Shown: one piece after another, positions 1-6,379 of the stretch
How positions within the stretch are numbered: the stretch's first letter is position 1
Layout: every line of letters starts with the position of its first letter
NCBI GenBank assembly: GCA_030636465.1
Contig: DAOVWW010000081.1
Span: 1-6,708 of the forward strand
DNA: 6,708 nt
Direction: 5' to 3'
Origin: Gammaproteobacteria bacterium
GTDB taxonomy: Bacteria > Pseudomonadota > Gammaproteobacteria > BMS3Bbin11
Program-made: the position numbers and the translations under genes
Notes under the pieces: model-generated
Told to the model about the DNA's origin: nothing
Databases searched by the model: none
Seen by the model: the letters and a program-made list of their open reading frames with translations, nothing else

Positions 1-51
1 ACAAGCACTCGATAAGTAGTGCATAGATTGCGATATCCATATACCAGTGAG

Positions 52-57
52 AAGGAG
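52..57 (+). promoter_or_regulatory. Ribosome binding site of the PhoH gene
   Basis: AAGGAG lies 8 bases upstream of the ATG at 66. It is a near-consensus Shine-Dalgarno sequence at good spacing and fixes the PhoH start. No convincing promoter is visible in bases 1-50, so transcription probably begins outside the window. Confidence 0.8.
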
Positions 58-65
58 CAGCCTAG

Positions 66-1469
66 ATGGAAAATATACAGCAAGTTTCCACAGATACCTC
101 AGAACACCCTATTCTCTACGTCCTTGATACCAACGTTTTAATTCACGACCCCGCCGCAATACTCGAATTTGAAGAACACCGTGTCATCATTCCGATGACC
201 GTACTTGAAGAACTCGATAAGCTAAAAAGCGGCCGTCAGTCCATCGCTGCAGAGTGCCGACAGGCTATTCGCGGTATTGATGAAATCCTCGGCCGCGCAT
301 CCCCTGATGAGATAGAAATAGGGGTCCCTATACAACGAGGCGACAAGGGGCCTTGCAGAGGTAATTTATCAATCTTAATGACCCATGCGGCTGATAACAT
401 CGCTGTATTGCCCACACATCTGAACGACAACAAGATCATCAATGATATTTGCCTGCTAAAAAATAATCATCCAGATCATCGCACCGTACTTGTTACTAAA
501 GACATTAACATGCGGCTTAAGGCTCGCGGCTGCGGCATCGAATCGGAGGATTACCATAATGACCAGCTGGTATCAGATATCAATCATCTGGATGCGGGCT
601 ATCTTGAATTTGAAGAAAGCTTCTGGGACCACATTGACAATGTTGAAACTGAACAGCAATCTGGCCGCACCCTGCATACCATTGCCAGGAAGGGTCCGGT
701 AGAAGAGATCTACCCAAATAATTTCATTATTGACCAGCAGGGTATGATCGCCCGTGCCATTGAGGTAACTGATACTAGCGTTACCCTTTTACACATGGAA
801 CATAATCGTTTTCTGCAACAGGAAGCCTGGGGACTACGCCCACGTGACGTCTATCAGGCTATGGCATTAAACCTGCTACTCGACCCCGATATACACCTCG
901 TTAGTCTTACCGGTTCTGCCGGCTCGGGTAAAACCATTCTTGCCCTGGCAGCTGCCATTGAAATGACCGTGGCGTCAAAAATGTATCGGCGTATTATCGT
1001 TACCCGCAGCACACAGGGTCTGGATGAAGATATAGGCTTTCTACCCGGAACCGAAGAAGAAAAAATGGAACCCTGGCTGGGAGCGATTACCGATAACCTT
1101 GAAGCCCTGCATTATGATGATGAAGATACCGAAAGTAGTATCGACTACATACTCAAGAAAGTACCCTTACACTTTAAATCGCTGAACTATATACGTGGAC
1201 GCAGCTTTCAGCACAGCCTGATACTTATTGATGAATCACAAAACCTTACGCCTCACCAGATAAAGACTATCGTCACACGTGCTGGCACAGGTTCAAAAGT
1301 GATATGCCTGGGTAATTTATCTCAGATCGATACGCCTTATCTCAGCGCCACGAGCTCAGGGCTGACTTACCTGACTGAGCGGTTTAAAGGCTTCAGTCAT
1401 GGTGGCAGCATTCAGCTGCAAGGGGTACCGCGTTCCTTGCTTGCAGAATATGCCGAAACAAATCTATAG
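66..1469 (+). CDS. PIN domain / PhoH family ATPase
   Basis: This 467-residue cytoplasmic protein joins an N-terminal PIN nuclease-type domain to a C-terminal PhoH P-loop ATPase. The PIN part (about residues 16-165) shows the acidic residues expected of the fold: D21 in LDTNVLIHD, E49 in VLEELDKLK, D127 in INDICLL and D146 in VTKDINMR. The ATPase part (about 255-467) has a Walker A motif GSAGSGKT at 283-290 and a Walker B motif LILIDE at 385-390 followed by SQN. The segment around 206-260 links the two domains. Family knowledge suggests ATP-driven RNA unwinding coupled to cleavage, as reported for PhoH2 proteins, but the cellular role in gammaproteobacteria is poorly defined and is not shown here. 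Length is typical. The last motif reads LQGVPRSLLAE where relatives usually have a G-E-R-S-like segment, a mild variation. The start is supported by a strong Shine-Dalgarno 8 bases upstream. A 156-base gap separates it from the next gene. Confidence 0.93.
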   Translation: MENIQQVSTDTSEHPILYVLDTNVLIHDPAAILEFEEHRVIIPMTVLEELDKLKSGRQSIAAECRQAIRGIDEILGRASPDEIEIGVPIQRGDKGPCRGNLSILMTHAADNIAVLPTHLNDNKIINDICLLKNNHPDHRTVLVTKDINMRLKARGCGIESEDYHNDQLVSDINHLDAGYLEFEESFWDHIDNVETEQQSGRTLHTIARKGPVEEIYPNNFIIDQQGMIARAIEVTDTSVTLLHMEHNRFLQQEAWGLRPRDVYQAMALNLLLDPDIHLVSLTGSAGSGKTILALAAAIEMTVASKMYRRIIVTRSTQGLDEDIGFLPGTEEEKMEPWLGAITDNLEALHYDDEDTESSIDYILKKVPLHFKSLNYIRGRSFQHSLILIDESQNLTPHQIKTIVTRAGTGSKVICLGNLSQIDTPYLSATSSGLTYLTERFKGFSHGGSIQLQGVPRSLLAEYAETNL

Positions 1470-1506
1470 CTGAAAACTGCCAGCGTATATATATCAAATT
1501 AAAAGT

Positions 1507-1566
1507 GATAGTATTGCCTTCATCAGGCCATGCACTATCGTATGTTGTGCATAGCCCTCGCACAAC
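1507..1566 (+). other. Two consecutive stem-loops after the PhoH gene
   Basis: The 156-base gap between PhoH and the next gene holds two inverted repeats. The first pairs GATAGT (1507-1512) with ACTATC (1534-1539) and contains an inner stem GCCT/AGGC (1516-1519 with 1525-1528). The second pairs GTTGTGC (1544-1550) with GCACAAC (1560-1566) perfectly around a 9-base loop. Neither is followed by a T-run, so they are not standard intrinsic terminators. They could be a Rho-dependent 3' end, a processing site or chance. Confidence 0.35.
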
Positions 1567-1625
1567 CAGCAACATGGATCCGTTCGCAAAGCGCGTAATC
1601 AAAAGCTTTAACCTATTGAACTATT

Positions 1626-2420
1626 ATGTTTTTCGACCCTAAAGATGAACTAAACAAAGACCTCAGAGACTTCATGGTCAAAATGTCCGGTGAATATCTT
1701 TACGGTGAAGAAGGCCTGATGGCCAGCTCTGTGGGCAAATGGGTCACCTACCATATGCTGTTCTCCAGCGATGAATCAAACTCAGCAAATAACAATCCGG
1801 TTTCCGGGATGGAAGTTGCTCATATTGAAAACATCGAAGACTTTCTCAACAACGGGGCAGGTAGCCACAACTGGAAACAGCTTGAAACGATAAGCCGTGA
1901 AGCCAAGACTGAATGGCTTTCCCTTGCACTAAAGCAGATTATCAACAATGAAGTCACTATAGACAACGAACTCACTCGCTATGTCAGCAGCATAGTTGAT
2001 CAGAATAAGCTCGTTCGCTACCTCAGTGAAGACATTGAGAATCGTACAAATTCTCGCAAGGAATGGCTGGAAACTTATATCCAGTCGCCGATAATGCCAA
2101 TCATCATGAAGTATCAAAGTGTCGCCTCCAGCCTTGATTCTCATGAGCAAAAGAAAAAGCAGGATCAGCGGAAATTAATGAATAAAGCCGAAGATGCAAA
2201 TACTCGCGTAAGGTCATCACTCAAAAATCATGGAAAGCTAGAAAAACATTACGACATCGATACCGTAGACAGCATCCTTGACATGCTTGAAGAGGTTGTT
2301 AAAGAAGCTGACATTAGTGACAACGATGTTGCCAATTTTATTTTAATGAATGCCCCGCGTTTCGATGAAGACGTTCGCTATCTGCTGACGACACGCTTTC
2401 CTGTCACACAGGATAGTTAA
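1626..2420 (+). CDS. Hypothetical protein of unknown function
   Basis: I do not recognise this 264-residue protein. It has no signal peptide, membrane segment or cysteine, so it should be a soluble cytoplasmic protein. It is polar and highly charged and looks largely helical. Residues about 1-35 are mixed with several acidic positions (FFDPKDELNKD). A low-complexity polar stretch rich in S and N follows near residues 48-60 (SDESNSANNN). A lysine- and glutamine-rich segment with coiled-coil character (HEQKKKQDQRKLMNK) lies near 173-187. The C-terminal part (about 208-256) is acidic and ends with a leucine/aspartate pattern. No catalytic motif stands out. The ATG at 1626 has no clear Shine-Dalgarno. 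Internal Met17, Met20 and Met32 are alternatives, and Met32 has AAGG just upstream. It ends 28 bases before mutY in the same direction, so co-transcription is plausible, but this is weak evidence for a role in DNA repair. Confidence 0.75.
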   Translation: MFFDPKDELNKDLRDFMVKMSGEYLYGEEGLMASSVGKWVTYHMLFSSDESNSANNNPVSGMEVAHIENIEDFLNNGAGSHNWKQLETISREAKTEWLSLALKQIINNEVTIDNELTRYVSSIVDQNKLVRYLSEDIENRTNSRKEWLETYIQSPIMPIIMKYQSVASSLDSHEQKKKQDQRKLMNKAEDANTRVRSSLKNHGKLEKHYDIDTVDSILDMLEEVVKEADISDNDVANFILMNAPRFDEDVRYLLTTRFPVTQDS

Positions 2421-2448
2421 CGCCGTAATACTGTAACTCGCCGAACAC

Positions 2449-3489
2449 ATGCGCTTTGCTGAAAGACTACTCGATTGGTATACCCAACACGGCCGGCATG
2501 ACTTGCCCTGGCAGGTACGTGGCACACCCTACCCCGTCTGGATTTCTGAGATCATGCTGCAGCAGACTCAGGTAAGTACTGTAATCCCCTATTTTGAACG
2601 TTTCATGAAGCAGTTTCCTGACCTTCTACAGCTGGCAGATGCTGAGCTGGACCATGTTTTACATCTGTGGAGTGGCTTAGGCTATTACGCTCGAGCTCGA
2701 AACCTTCATAAAACAGCAACCATCATAACGGACCAATACAAAGGTGATTTTCCACAAGATATTGACGAACTGATTGCATTACCCGGCATAGGCAGATCTA
2801 CAGCAGGGGCAATACTGGCCCAGAGCCTGGGACAACGGCACCCTATACTTGATGGTAATGTTAAGCGTGTCCTTGCCCGTTATTTTTGTGTGAAGGGCTG
2901 GCCTGGCTCCCGTGAAACAGAAAAAGAACTGTGGCGTCTTAGCGACAACATAACTCCTACAGACAATTCAGCTGAGTACACGCAGGCAATCATGGACCTG
3001 GGTGCAACAGTCTGCAAGCGCAGCAAACCAGACTGCCAGACTTGTCCTGTAAACAAATCCTGCCAGGCGCTCTTAACAGATGAAGTAAGCACTTACCCAC
3101 ACAAAAAAGCACGAAAGACACTTCCGATAAAATCTACAAGTTTTCTTTTGCTCAAAAATAAAAAAGGCGAAGTCTTTTTAACTCAAAGGCCACCAACGGG
3201 TATCTGGGGCGGGTTGTGGTGTTTACCAGAGATTAGCCAGGACTCAGAGCCTGAAACTGTTCATAATTCCCTGCCCGCCTATACTAATACAGGAAACCCT
3301 ACGGCAGTAACCCGTCACACATTCAGTCACTATCATTTGGATTTCACGGTGATTCCCGCAGTGGTCAAAGGGGAACATGCCAATACAGTGATGGAGGCCA
3401 CGCCGGCAGTCTGGTATAACCCTGACAAGCCGAGCCAGCTAGGGTTGGCCGCCCCAATTAAAAAAATCATCCACTCACACGAGGTGTAA
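2449..3489 (+). CDS. mutY: A/G-specific adenine glycosylase MutY
   Basis: This base-excision repair enzyme removes adenine mispaired with 8-oxoguanine, preventing G:C to T:A transversions. All hallmarks are present in 346 residues. The catalytic glutamate is E34 in the SEIMLQQTQV motif. The helix-hairpin-helix is LPGIGRSTAG at 111-120, and the conserved catalytic aspartate is D135 in LDGNVKR. The [4Fe-4S] ligands are C189, C196, C199 and C205 with the expected 6-2-5 spacing. The C-terminal MutT-like domain that recognises 8-oxoG (about 229-346) contains PPTGIWGGLWCLPE at 248-261 and an FSH motif at 292-294. Length is normal and nothing appears broken. The ATG at 2449 lacks a clear Shine-Dalgarno. 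It begins the conserved MutY N-terminus, so translation may depend partly on the gene upstream. The stop is one base before the yggX start, indicating a mutY-yggX operon. Confidence 0.98.
   Translation: MRFAERLLDWYTQHGRHDLPWQVRGTPYPVWISEIMLQQTQVSTVIPYFERFMKQFPDLLQLADAELDHVLHLWSGLGYYARARNLHKTATIITDQYKGDFPQDIDELIALPGIGRSTAGAILAQSLGQRHPILDGNVKRVLARYFCVKGWPGSRETEKELWRLSDNITPTDNSAEYTQAIMDLGATVCKRSKPDCQTCPVNKSCQALLTDEVSTYPHKKARKTLPIKSTSFLLLKNKKGEVFLTQRPPTGIWGGLWCLPEISQDSEPETVHNSLPAYTNTGNPTAVTRHTFSHYHLDFTVIPAVVKGEHANTVMEATPAVWYNPDKPSQLGLAAPIKKIIHSHEV
3481..3484 (+). promoter_or_regulatory. Ribosome binding site of yggX inside the mutY 3' end
   Basis: GAGG lies within the last codons of mutY, 6 bases before the yggX ATG. 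The mutY stop is separated from that ATG by one base, so the two genes are probably translationally coupled. Confidence 0.75.
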
Positions 3490-3490
3490 C

Positions 3491-3763
3491 ATGGCGAAAA
3501 TGATAGATTGTGTAGTTCTGGGCAAACAGGCCGAAGGCCTTGAGCGCAGCCCTTATCCAGGAGAACTGGGTGATAAAATCCTTGAAAACGTATCACAGGA
3601 AGGCTGGCAGCAATGGATGAAGCACCAGACCATACTAATTAATGAAAATCAGCTCGCACTATTCAAACCTGAAGCCCGGGAATTCCTTGAAAAAGAGATG
3701 AAAAAGTTCTTTTTTGAAGGCGGATCACAGATGCCCGAAGGCTTTGTTGCACCAACAAAATAG
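3491..3763 (+). CDS. yggX: Fe(2+)-trafficking / oxidative damage protection protein YggX
   Basis: This small cytoplasmic protein (90 residues; E. coli YggX has 91) is linked to handling of labile Fe(II) and protection of Fe-S clusters during oxidative stress. The conserved cysteine is C7 in MIDCVVLGKQAEGLE. It is followed by the family blocks YPGELGDKI (22-30), the W39/W42 region, KHQTILINE (44-52) and FFFEGG near 73-78. It follows mutY by one base, as in the mutY-yggX arrangement of E. coli. This fits its partner, since MutY itself carries an oxidation-sensitive cluster. No SoxS box or separate promoter was found, so it is probably transcribed with mutY. No obvious intrinsic terminator lies between its stop and the tRNA promoter. 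Confidence 0.97.
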   Translation: MAKMIDCVVLGKQAEGLERSPYPGELGDKILENVSQEGWQQWMKHQTILINENQLALFKPEAREFLEKEMKKFFFEGGSQMPEGFVAPTK

Positions 3764-3781
3764 AAACATGCAAAATCCGCT

Positions 3782-3810
3782 TTTACAATCAGCGCTCGCA
3801 CGCTTATAAT
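3782..3810 (+). promoter_or_regulatory. Sigma-70 promoter of tRNA-Phe
   Basis: TTTACA at 3782-3787 is followed after exactly 17 bases by TATAAT at 3805-3810, a perfect -10 hexamer with a 5-of-6 -35 hexamer. Transcription would start near 3817, about 12 bases before the mature tRNA. This implies strong transcription independent of the mutY-yggX operon. Confidence 0.85.
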
Positions 3811-3828
3811 CCTGCCTCTTCCTGATGT

Positions 3829-3904
3829 GGCCGGGTAGCTCAGTCGGTAGAGCAGGGGATTGAAAATCCCCGTGTCGGCAGTTCGATTCTGTCCCCGGCC
3901 ACCA
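3829..3904 (+). tRNA. tRNA-Phe (anticodon GAA)
   Basis: This is a complete 76-base cloverleaf. The acceptor stem GGCCGGG (3829-3835) pairs perfectly with CCCGGCC (3894-3900), followed by the discriminator A and an encoded CCA end at 3901-3904. The D-arm begins TAGCTCAGTCGGTAGAGC. The anticodon stem GGGGA (3855-3859) pairs with TCCCC (3867-3871) around the loop TTGAAAA, with GAA at 3862-3864. The T-arm GGCAG-TTCGATT-CTGTC has one G-T wobble. It decodes UUC and UUU. It sits just after yggX and before a set of accessory-looking genes, so it may be an integration site, though no duplicated 3' end was seen. Confidence 0.97.
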
Positions 3905-3910
3905 TTTTTT
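3905..3910 (+). terminator. T-run directly after tRNA-Phe
   Basis: Six T residues follow the encoded CCA immediately. The GC-rich acceptor/T-arm structure before the run could act as a simple terminator. There is no dedicated hairpin, so this is a tentative call. Confidence 0.3.
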
Positions 3911-3952
3911 CTCTGCTCAGGTTTAATCACACAAGCTTAGTTTAAAATCCAA

Positions 3953-4990
3953 TCATGGATTCAGCTGGCCTTGCTCAAATAGCACCTGACCGACAGACGT
4001 ATTCCATGCCTGATGGTCATCGGTATGCGTTGAGAATTGCCAGCCCATAAGACCACCAAAATCCTTGCCATAGATTTTTAGCAGGGGTTCTACAATTTTT
4101 TGACTGACTTCCTGCGGACTGACATGCCCGCTCTGCGCATCCGCTTTGTACACCGGCTTACCTACTACGATTTTGTGAGCTGGCCAATGTAAATGCCCTT
4201 TTTTCGATGTTAGTCCGCGATATGAGGTGTTATAGGGAGAACTTTCAACACCCACCACGCGAGTACTACTTGGGTTATCAAATCCAGGATTGCCGTAATA
4301 CTGGACGGAAATCCAGTCAATCTGTTTCCCTACGGATTTAAGAATATCCAGATAAGGGCCACCGTGCCATTTATGGGATAAAAATGGAGGCTGCGGCGCA
4401 TGGCTGAGTAAATAGTCAGGCGCAGGTAACTGTTTCCGTAATTCCTTAGTTAGTGTGATTAAAAAATCACGGCCATTAATTGTTCCTGGCGGACGCAGCG
4501 TGTGGAATGTACTGCTGGCCTCAAAGTCTATATCTATCCCATCTAGTTTTTGCGCGTCTACGAAAGCAGCCAACAGCTTCGCAAGCTCCTCCTCGCGCCC
4601 AACAAGCGGAAAATAGTCAGGCGCTTGAAAATCGCCCCCGCCAAATGAAATCATGACCTTCTTGCCCTGTGCCTGTAGTTCCGGCACAACTCCCCAAGAA
4701 GGGTTCAATCGTTCAGGAAGATGTAGCCGGAGAGTATTATTTTCATCAATTCTGGCGGTGACAAAAGATAGAATTATATGTGTGTATGGCGTCCCCAGCA
4801 TAGAAGATAGTGGCGATGCGGTGCTATTGTAGTAGATGATGTAACGGGGATTAATGTTCTGCGTAAACGACTTTTTATCAGCGTAGATAAAATTCACTGG
4901 CGCCAGGAGAAAGATTGCGAAGCATGTAAGAAGAAAAGTATTTTTTCTTACCATCCAAATGTTAGCGCTCTTGCTGTGTCGATTTATCAT
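3953..4990 (-). CDS. Secreted glycoside hydrolase family 18 (chitinase-like) protein
   Basis: This is a predicted exported glycosidase acting on beta-1,4-linked N-acetylglucosamine polymers such as chitin, or possibly on peptidoglycan-type glycans. Residue numbers count from the GTG at 5044, the furthest upstream start. The GH18 signature is complete: LDGIDIDFE at 167-175, with D168, D171, D173 and the catalytic acid E175. The strand-3 motif MISFGGG is at 131-137, the QYY segment at 248-250 and the final barrel-strand tryptophan in GLMGWQFSTH at W335. The signal peptide VRKNTFLLTCFAIFLLAPVNFIYA probably ends before DKKS at residue 57. Three starts are possible. The GTG at 5044 adds a polar, non-signal leader. 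The ATG at 4990 (chosen) has AGG four bases upstream. The ATG at 4954 gives the tidiest signal peptide but a weak binding site. It is a single catalytic domain with no visible carbohydrate-binding module. It converges on tRNA-Phe and diverges from the AP2-like mini-gene. Substrate is inferred from the family only. Confidence 0.9.
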   Translation of the reverse strand: MINRHSKSANIWMVRKNTFLLTCFAIFLLAPVNFIYADKKSFTQNINPRYIIYYNSTASPLSSMLGTPYTHIILSFVTARIDENNTLRLHLPERLNPSWGVVPELQAQGKKVMISFGGGDFQAPDYFPLVGREEELAKLLAAFVDAQKLDGIDIDFEASSTFHTLRPPGTINGRDFLITLTKELRKQLPAPDYLLSHAPQPPFLSHKWHGGPYLDILKSVGKQIDWISVQYYGNPGFDNPSSTRVVGVESSPYNTSYRGLTSKKGHLHWPAHKIVVGKPVYKADAQSGHVSPQEVSQKIVEPLLKIYGKDFGGLMGWQFSTHTDDHQAWNTSVGQVLFEQGQLNP

Positions 4991-5080
4991 AAAACCTGTT
5001 CTGTTGGGGTCTCTATCTACGTCAAAGGAACGCCACCTTCTCACTCATTCTCTACGGCTATTCCATCACTTATCGAGAAA

Positions 5081-5108
5081 AATATACCACATTCCAGATA
5101 AGCGTCTA
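5081..5108 (-). promoter_or_regulatory. Possible extended -10 promoter of the GH18 gene
   Basis: On the minus strand TAGACG (5108-5103) is followed after 16 bases by TATATT (5086-5081), with TGG directly before the -10. The extended -10 partly makes up for the weak -35. Predicted transcription would start near 5074, upstream of all three possible GH18 starts. The call rests on motif resemblance only. Confidence 0.35.
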
Positions 5109-5140
5109 TAGTTAAAGGAACTACTAAACATAGTCACCAC

Positions 5141-5145
5141 AGAGG
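5141..5145 (+). promoter_or_regulatory. Ribosome binding site of the AP2-like mini-gene
   Basis: AGAGG lies 8 bases before the ATG at 5154. This is a good Shine-Dalgarno at good spacing and is one of the main reasons to accept such a short gene. Confidence 0.6.
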
Positions 5146-5153
5146 CAACTATC

Positions 5154-5333
5154 ATGGTCGGTTACAGTAGCTCCACAGGTAAATATCAGGCAACTCTCAG
5201 TATCCTTGGCAAGCTCATCTTTCTCGGTGAATACAAGTCATACAAAGAGGCAAAAATGGCTGAAGAAGCGGCTACTCACCAGACTGATGATTACATACGC
5301 ACACATTTGAACAGAATTTGCGTTAATAGCTGA
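5154..5333 (+). CDS. Small AP2-like domain protein (59 aa)
   Basis: This short reading frame runs from ATG at 5154 to TGA at 5331-5333 and begins MVGYSSSTGKYQATLS. It resembles the AP2-type DNA-binding fold of bacterial and phage proteins. There is a first strand GKYQATL (residues 9-15), a second segment with GKLIFLGEY (19-27), then a helix SYKEAKMAEEAA (29-40) and a tail ending in HLN (51-53). The order G-K-aromatic-x-A, then L-G-aromatic, then E-A-x-x-A-x-x-A is the usual AP2 pattern. In other bacteria such domains are mostly attached to HNH endonucleases; here the domain stands alone. A DNA-binding role is inferred from the fold resemblance. It lies between the divergent GH18 gene and the convergent TPR gene, and could regulate one of them or be a remnant of a larger mobile-element protein. 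TATAGT at 5107-5112 is a possible -10 without a good -35. Confidence 0.65.
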   Translation: MVGYSSSTGKYQATLSILGKLIFLGEYKSYKEAKMAEEAATHQTDDYIRTHLNRICVNS

Positions 5334-5375
5334 ACGCAGCCCGAATATGCATCCACGGATGAACTCGAGCATCTA

Positions 5376-5400
5376 AGCTTGAAGATATTTTTTTCAAGTT
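5376..5400. other. Stem-loop between the convergent mini-gene and TPR gene
   Basis: CTTGAA (5378-5383) pairs with TTCAAG (5393-5398), extended by a G-T wobble and an A-T pair to 5376/5400. The loop GATATTTTT carries the T-run, and no T-run follows the stem. It lies between the ends of two converging genes, where a shared terminator would be expected, but it does not have the standard form. The rest of 5334-5424 shows nothing recognisable. Confidence 0.3.
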
Positions 5401-5424
5401 GTCCATACTATCACCACTCAGTTC

Positions 5425-6234
5425 CTACTGAACAGGGGCATGCTCACTCCAGTCATCACTTACAGGCACGAAAGCCGCGTCCTCTTTTATTTCCCTTGCT
5501 TCCTCATATTTTCCCATAGCCTCGAGTATTTTACTTTTCAATAATAATGAGTCGTGATATTCCGGTGCCAGTTTTAAAGAATTATTAACTGAATGCAGCG
5601 CTTCGCTATCATTATCCGTAATGAAATAAACCATTGCTATGTTGTGGTAGGCTTTTTGATAAGTAGGGTCTAAGTTGATGGTTATATGAAAATGATTTAG
5701 TGCTTTCGCATATTCACCTTTCTGTGCGAGTACTACCCCAAGATCATCATGAGCTTCTGCATTACTGGAATCAAGTTGCACTGCTTTGCTCAGGTCCTTA
5801 AATGCATTATCACTATCACCCAACCAGATGTATCTTACCCCTCTCTTGGTGTATGCCAGAGAACTTTCAGGATGGCGTGATATAAAAACACTTAAGTCAG
5901 CTATTCCTTCTTTTACAAAACCCATCCTGCCTAAAGCCATACCGCGGCCATAATAAGCGGCATCAATATTTTCATCTAGCTCAAGAGCCGTAGTGTAATC
6001 TTCCTCTGCGCTTTCAAACTCGTGCAGCAGAAAATATATATCACCTCTAGTCACATACAGGTCAGCCTTTTTTGCTGAGCTAGTGATTTTCTTGCTTACT
6101 ATTTCAAGTGCTGCTTCAGCTTCATCACTGGTGTGGATTACTGGTAAATTATCCAACGCAAAAGACGATAATGTCATCAGGTTAAAAAGTAGCGTAAACA
6201 GAAGATATTTTTTAAGGCTCACTATGTTCACCAT
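5425..6234 (-). CDS. Exported tetratricopeptide repeat protein
   Basis: This 269-residue protein is built almost wholly of tetratricopeptide repeats, helical pairs that act as protein-binding scaffolds. The N-terminus (LKKYLLFTLLFNLMTLSSFA, residues 7-26) is a signal peptide with probable cleavage before LDN. There is no lipobox cysteine, so a soluble periplasmic location is likely. Repeats follow in exact 34-residue register at about 57-90, 91-124, 125-158, 159-192, 193-226 and 227-255, the last incomplete. The G8/A20/P32-type positions are visible, for example G64, A76 and A83 in the first repeat and LGVVLAQKGEYAKAL in the fourth. The tail is short and acidic. No enzymatic domain is present, and the partner is unknown. 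The ATG at 6234 has no clear Shine-Dalgarno; a GTG at codon 5 preceded by GGTG is an alternative. It is transcribed divergently from the lipoprotein gene, with interlocked inverted repeats just upstream. Confidence 0.88.
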   Translation of the reverse strand: MVNIVSLKKYLLFTLLFNLMTLSSFALDNLPVIHTSDEAEAALEIVSKKITSSAKKADLYVTRGDIYFLLHEFESAEEDYTTALELDENIDAAYYGRGMALGRMGFVKEGIADLSVFISRHPESSLAYTKRGVRYIWLGDSDNAFKDLSKAVQLDSSNAEAHDDLGVVLAQKGEYAKALNHFHITINLDPTYQKAYHNIAMVYFITDNDSEALHSVNNSLKLAPEYHDSLLLKSKILEAMGKYEEAREIKEDAAFVPVSDDWSEHAPVQ

Positions 6235-6244
6235 ATCTATAATG

Positions 6245-6315
6245 CAATACTACTCAGACGTTATAGTGCAGGTGTTTATTCCATTCAGTTGACATAGTAG
6301 TATTGTGGAATAAAC
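6245..6315. repeat. Interlocked pair of inverted repeats
   Basis: Two perfect inverted repeats interleave in the divergent intergenic region. CAATACTAC (6245-6253) is complementary to GTAGTATTG (6297-6305). GTTTATTCCA (6274-6283) is complementary to TGGAATAAAC (6306-6315). The two right arms are directly adjacent, while the left arms are 20 bases apart in the order A-B-A'-B'. In RNA this is pseudoknot topology; in DNA it could be two overlapping operators. A TTGACA at 6289-6294 lies between the arms. Confidence 0.6.
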
Positions 6316-6316
6316 C
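6289..6316 (+). promoter_or_regulatory. Possible promoter of the lipoprotein gene
   Basis: TTGACA (6289-6294) matches the -35 consensus perfectly. A weak -10, TAAACC (6311-6316), follows after 16 bases. The -10 lies in the right arm of an inverted repeat, which would suit repression or activation at this site. The poor -10 makes the call tentative. Confidence 0.35.
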
Positions 6317-6369
6317 TACAAATAAACATAAGATATTGCTTCCTGTACAACACCTATGAAAACCACTAT

Positions 6370-6373
6370 GGAA
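6370..6373 (+). promoter_or_regulatory. Ribosome binding site favouring the lipoprotein start at 6380
   Basis: GGAA lies 6 bases before the ATG at 6380, whereas the in-frame ATG at 6356 has no recognisable binding site. This and the compact signal peptide favour 6380. Confidence 0.5.
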
Positions 6374-6379
6374 ACCATC

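Noticed and set aside
1..19. Possible C-terminal tail of an upstream gene ending in TAG at 17-19
   Set aside because: Only about five codons are visible, and all three frames close within 24 bases, so no product can be assigned.
5..22. Hairpin GCACT/AGTGC near the left edge as a terminator
   Set aside because: The stem is only five pairs with no T-run, so chance is the simpler explanation.
2880..3092. Minus-strand frame of 70 residues inside mutY
   Set aside because: It lies entirely within a well-supported gene on the other strand and shows no domain or binding site. The same holds for the other short opposite-strand or shifted frames within PhoH, the 264-residue gene, mutY and the TPR gene.
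3881..3904. tRNA 3' end as an attachment site with a second copy downstream
   Set aside because: I looked for a repeat of the T-arm and acceptor sequence through 6708 and found none.
3649..3930. Minus-strand 93-residue frame containing GGRGQNRTADTGIFNPLLYRL
   Set aside because: This is the antisense of tRNA-Phe together with the yggX end. Translations of antisense tRNA genes like this are a known source of spurious database proteins.
6083..6292. Plus-strand 69-residue frame across the TPR gene start
   Set aside because: It is antisense to the signal-peptide region of the TPR gene and covers the inverted repeats. It has no recognisable domain.
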